Below, piece by piece: positions 61,247-64,000 of a DNA stretch of 64,000 bases. This DNA is from CAVYTF01 sp963708205. Its GTDB lineage: Bacteria > Bacteroidota > Bacteroidia > Chitinophagales > Chitinophagaceae. The stretch is from the NCBI GenBank assembly GCA_963708205.1, contig OY970196.1:1426001-1490000 (forward strand), in the 5' to 3' direction. The translations under genes were made by a program, and so were the position numbers. Position 1 is the first letter of the stretch. Every line of letters begins with the position of its first letter. The notes under the pieces were generated by a model that was given only the letters and a program-made list of their open reading frames with translations, was not told the origin of the DNA and did no database searches.

Positions 61247-62563
61247 CTACGTTAATAGTTCTGCCTCTGTGTTTGCTATAAATGGAACGGAAACATTTTC
61301 ATTTGCAATTCTTGTAGTTTCCGCTTCATCCTTATTTAAAAAAAATTTCATTAAAGGTCCCGATATTATTATACTTACAATTGTCATTACAACCAGCCCC
61401 ACGAAGATTCTGTCATCAATAATTTTGGCTTGTAAGGCAAGCAACCCAAGCACAAGTTCTTGCGAGCCACGTGCATTCATACCAAAAGCAACCGCATAAG
61501 ATTCATTGGCTGTCATTCCACTTAGTCTGCTGCCGATAATGCCACCGGCAATCTTTGCAACGCTTGCAATTAATAAGATTATCAAAACAATTTCAAGATT
61601 GAAATTTTGCACGAAATTTATTCGCAAACCTATTGATGCAAAAAATAATGGAGCGATTATATTTACTACAAATTGCTGCATAGCATGTTGAGACAGATCA
61701 GTAAAATATTTTGAATCTCCAACAGCAATTCCCATTAAAAAAGCTCCAAAAATACCGCGCACACCCAGCCATTCTGTTAATACTGCACTTATCATGCAAA
61801 GACAAATGCCAACAGTAATTATTCCGCCAGGAGGTGTTAAATATTTTGATGTCAGCATTAATAATTTATCAACTATCCATCTGCCAACAGTCATAATAAA
61901 TGCTACATAAAGTAATACGTATCCTACAGATTCAAAGGCATTCATTCCGCTCGTATTTTTATTCATCAAAGAAATTATAACTGAAAATAAAATCCATCCG
62001 AGAAAGTCATTGATCATTGCAGCTGTTATTACTAAGTTGCCAATTTTTGTGCGATGAATATTCATGTCCATCAATATTTTTACGATCACTGACAATGCTG
62101 TGATGGAAAGTGCAGTACCTACAAACATCGCCGGTATTAACTTGTTAGTGCTTTGCCCTGCAAACAAACTATTATAAAAAAACCATACAGTTCCAAAACC
62201 TAACAAAAACGGAAATAACAATCCTGTTAAACTTATTGAAGCTGCCTGCTTGCCTTGCTTTCTTATTTGTTTTAAACTTACTTCTGCCCCTGCTACAAAC
62301 ATTAATAATATTACGCCAACATTTGCCAGTCCATCAAAAGCGCCATAAGCCCTTGGTTGGCTGATAAAAATTTCATTGAAGATTTTTGGGAAAGCAGAAC
62401 CAAGCAATGATGGTCCGATAATAATGCCGGCAAGAATTTCACCGATAACAACAGGTTGATTAAACTTCCGGCACACTTCGCCCAGAAGCCTTGCTGCAAC
62501 CAATATCACACTAACAATAATTAAAAAATTTAAAACTTCTGCGGAGGTTAGTCTTGAAACCAT
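61247..62563 (-). CDS. CPA2 family cation:proton antiporter (Kef/NapA-like)
   Basis: 438 residues from the ATG at 62563; the frame stays open to a TTG at 62635, but a promoter-like element lies in that extension. About 12-13 membrane helices. GRVCRKFNQPVVIGEILAGIIIGPSLLG-type start (EVCRKFNQPVVIGEILAG), ITAAMINDFLGWILFSV with the paired acidic site Asn-Asp, and MNARGSQELVLGLLALQ near the C-terminus are typical. No TrkA-N or UspA tail. Exchanges Na+ or K+ for H+. Confidence 0.87.
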   Translation of the reverse strand: MVSRLTSAEVLNFLIIVSVILVAARLLGEVCRKFNQPVVIGEILAGIIIGPSLLGSAFPKIFNEIFISQPRAYGAFDGLANVGVILLMFVAGAEVSLKQIRKQGKQAASISLTGLLFPFLLGFGTVWFFYNSLFAGQSTNKLIPAMFVGTALSITALSVIVKILMDMNIHRTKIGNLVITAAMINDFLGWILFSVIISLMNKNTSGMNAFESVGYVLLYVAFIMTVGRWIVDKLLMLTSKYLTPPGGIITVGICLCMISAVLTEWLGVRGIFGAFLMGIAVGDSKYFTDLSQHAMQQFVVNIIAPLFFASIGLRINFVQNFNLEIVLIILLIASVAKIAGGIIGSRLSGMTANESYAVAFGMNARGSQELVLGLLALQAKIIDDRIFVGLVVMTIVSIIISGPLMKFFLNKDEAETTRIANENVSVPFIANTEAELLT

Positions 62564-62604
62564 AAATTTAAATTTAGATGAGATAATTAGATTAAAAACA
62601 CAAC

Positions 62605-62636
62605 CAAAAATATCAGCTTTTTTATCTCCTACCAAA
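62605..62636 (-). promoter_or_regulatory. Candidate promoter of the CPA2 antiporter gene
   Basis: On the minus strand TTTG (62633-62636) and TATTTTTG (62605-62612) are separated by 20 bases, an exact fit to the TTTG-N17-23-TAnnTTTG form of Bacteroidota. The ATG at 62563 is 42 bases downstream of the -7 element. Confidence 0.5.
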
Positions 62637-62696
62637 TTAATAGGAATTAATCATATTATTTTTTCATTAAAAAAAACGTTTGGCATCTTTGTATCA

Positions 62697-63422
62697 ATGA
62701 AAAAAATTGCTTTCATACCAGCTCGTTATGCAGCTTCACGCTTTCCTGCAAAGCTTATGCAGTTGCTTGGAGATAAAACGGTGATTCTTCGAACGTATGA
62801 AAATACATTAGCTACAAAATTGTTTGATGATGTTATTGTTGTTACTGACAGCGAAATAATTTTTAATGAAATAAAAAATAATGGTGGCAATGCAATGATG
62901 AGTAAGAAGCAACATGAAAGCGGCAGCGACCGTATTGCAGAGGTTATTGCTGATATAAATGTTGATATTGTTATAAATGTACAGGGGGATGAACCTTTTG
63001 TAAAAAAAGAACCATTGCAAAAATTGCTTGATGTATTTGAAGATGATGAAATAGAAAAAATCCAGGTGGCAAGTTTGATGCAGGTTTTAAAAGATCCTCA
63101 ATTAGTAGCCGATGAAAATTACGTGAAAGTAGCTGTTGATAAGGATTTCCATGCACTGATGTTTAGCCGTTCAGCAATTCCCTATGCACGAAATAAAAAA
63201 ATTTCAATCACTTATTATGAACACATTGGCGTGTATGCATTTCGGAAAAATGTTTTGCTCAATTTTACAAATTGGCAGATGACGCCACTTGAAAGTGCTG
63301 AAAAAATAGAGTGTTTGCGCTATCTTGAAAATGGGGTTAAAATAAAAATGATAGAAGTTGATTATATGGGCGTAGAGATTGATACACCCGAAGATCTTAT
63401 TCGTGCAGCAAAATTTTTATAA
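62697..63422 (+). CDS. kdsB: 3-deoxy-manno-octulosonate cytidylyltransferase
   Basis: 241 residues, normal for KdsB. Activates Kdo with CTP for lipopolysaccharide core. Start MKKIAFIPARYAASRFPAKLM (nucleotide-binding loop), VVTDSEII, SGSDRIAEV, INVQGDEPFV and ESAEKIECLRYLENGVKIKM are family motifs. Divergent from the antiporter gene; five bases precede the next ATG. Confidence 0.95.
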   Translation: MKKIAFIPARYAASRFPAKLMQLLGDKTVILRTYENTLATKLFDDVIVVTDSEIIFNEIKNNGGNAMMSKKQHESGSDRIAEVIADINVDIVINVQGDEPFVKKEPLQKLLDVFEDDEIEKIQVASLMQVLKDPQLVADENYVKVAVDKDFHALMFSRSAIPYARNKKISITYYEHIGVYAFRKNVLLNFTNWQMTPLESAEKIECLRYLENGVKIKMIEVDYMGVEIDTPEDLIRAAKFL

Positions 63423-63427
63423 GAAGA

Positions 63428-64000
63428 TGTCCCTAACTTTTACATTAATCCAAACAAAACTTTTTTGGGAAGATAAAATTGCTAATCTGCAAATGCTCGA
63501 GCAAAAAATAAACAGCATTGAAGAGAAGACAGAAATTGTTTTATTGCCCGAAATGTTTTCAACAGGTTTTAGCATGCAGCCCGAAAAGGTTGCAGAAACA
63601 ATGGATGGAAAAACAATCGAATGGATGAAAAAAATTTCATCTCAAAAAAAAATTATTCTTAGCGGAAGTATTATAATTGAAGAGAATAAAAAATTTTATA
63701 ACCGCTTAATCTGGATGCTTCCAACCGGTGAATATGGATATTATGATAAACGTCATTTATTCGCTTTTGGTAATGAAGACAAATTTTATACCGCTGGTGA
63801 AAAGCGATTAATCACTTCAGTAAAGGGCTGGAAAATAAATTTGCAGGTTTGTTATGATCTTCGATTTCCTGTTTGGAGCCGCCAGCAAACACAAGCTGAG
63901 CCTGAGTTTGACGTGTTAGTCTATGTTGCAAATTGGCCTGAACGTCGTAATCATGCATGGAAAACGTTATTGCAGGCCCGCGCAATAGAAAACGAATGTT
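63428..64000 (+). CDS. Omega-amidase / nitrilase family protein (YafV-like), 3' end outside window
   Basis: The visible 191 codons run open to the window end, so the gene is partial. C-N hydrolase fold with the triad in place: Glu42 (LLPEMFSTGF), Lys108 (YYDKRHLF) and Cys142 (LQVCYDLRFP), followed by ANWPERRNHAW. This matches YafV/Nit2 omega-amidases, which hydrolyse 2-oxoglutaramate and oxosuccinamate. The family is about 255 residues, so roughly a quarter is missing. It partners functionally with glutamine-using aminotransferases such as the one at 60094. Confidence 0.88.

Overview
The window is low-GC DNA, mostly coding, from a member of the Bacteroidota, most likely a Chitinophagaceae-like aerobe. 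This rests on two secreted proteins with type IX secretion (T9SS) C-terminal sorting domains, a SusC/SusD system with an STN-bearing SusC and an ECF-sigma/FecR pair, a TamL-type lipoprotein Omp85 protein next to TamB, A/T-rich translation starts with weak ribosome binding sites, and several TAnnTTTG-like promoter elements. I see no tRNA, rRNA, CRISPR array, insertion sequence or prophage. No gene-free stretch exceeds 300 bases.

Layout. 1-5.3 kb: two T9SS cargo proteins, an AI-2E-family permease and four small proteins, two of them apparently disordered. 5.3-12.6 kb: tamB and tamL, coupled by an ATGA overlap. 12.7-30.2 kb, minus strand: one polysaccharide utilisation locus (PUL). In transcription order it holds an ECF sigma factor, a FecR anti-sigma factor, a SusC transducer, SusD, a LamG-like surface lipoprotein, three GH144-type (glycoamylase-fold) enzymes, a GH43-like enzyme with discoidin and Fn3 modules, an SGNH hydrolase, a small PH-like protein and a GH3 beta-glucosidase. 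Three GH144 paralogues plus GH3 point to beta-1,2-glucan as the substrate. 30.5-35.1 kb, plus strand: phenylacetate degradation genes paaABCD and paaG, then paaI- and paaY-like genes. A 14-bp palindrome overlaps the paaA start and resembles a TetR-type PaaR operator.

35.1-43.0 kb: an amidohydrolase, prfA, obgE, a DksA-type protein with a long histone-H1-like tail, and ileS. 43.2-52.3 kb: the protoheme pathway from glutamyl-tRNA to heme, with hemJ and hemH on the minus strand and hemA, hemC, hemD, hemE, hemF, hemB and hemL on the plus strand. HemF and HemJ suggest aerobic heme synthesis. 52.3-64 kb: envelope and metabolic genes, namely a GT2 glycosyltransferase, a GH3-auxin-family acyl-adenylating enzyme, a LysE-type exporter, an LpxH-like phosphoesterase overlapping a glycosyltransferase, a GH1 beta-glucosidase, the transglycosylase mtgA, a methionine/glutamine-type aminotransferase, a CPA2 antiporter, kdsB, and an omega-amidase cut by the window end.

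Small interspersed repeats containing GCG(A/T)CGCAA recur in gaps between genes at about 34.0, 36.4, 43.1, 48.8 and 55.8 kb. Two of them lie directly in front of start codons. A separate GC-rich element fills the convergent gap between prfA and obgE.
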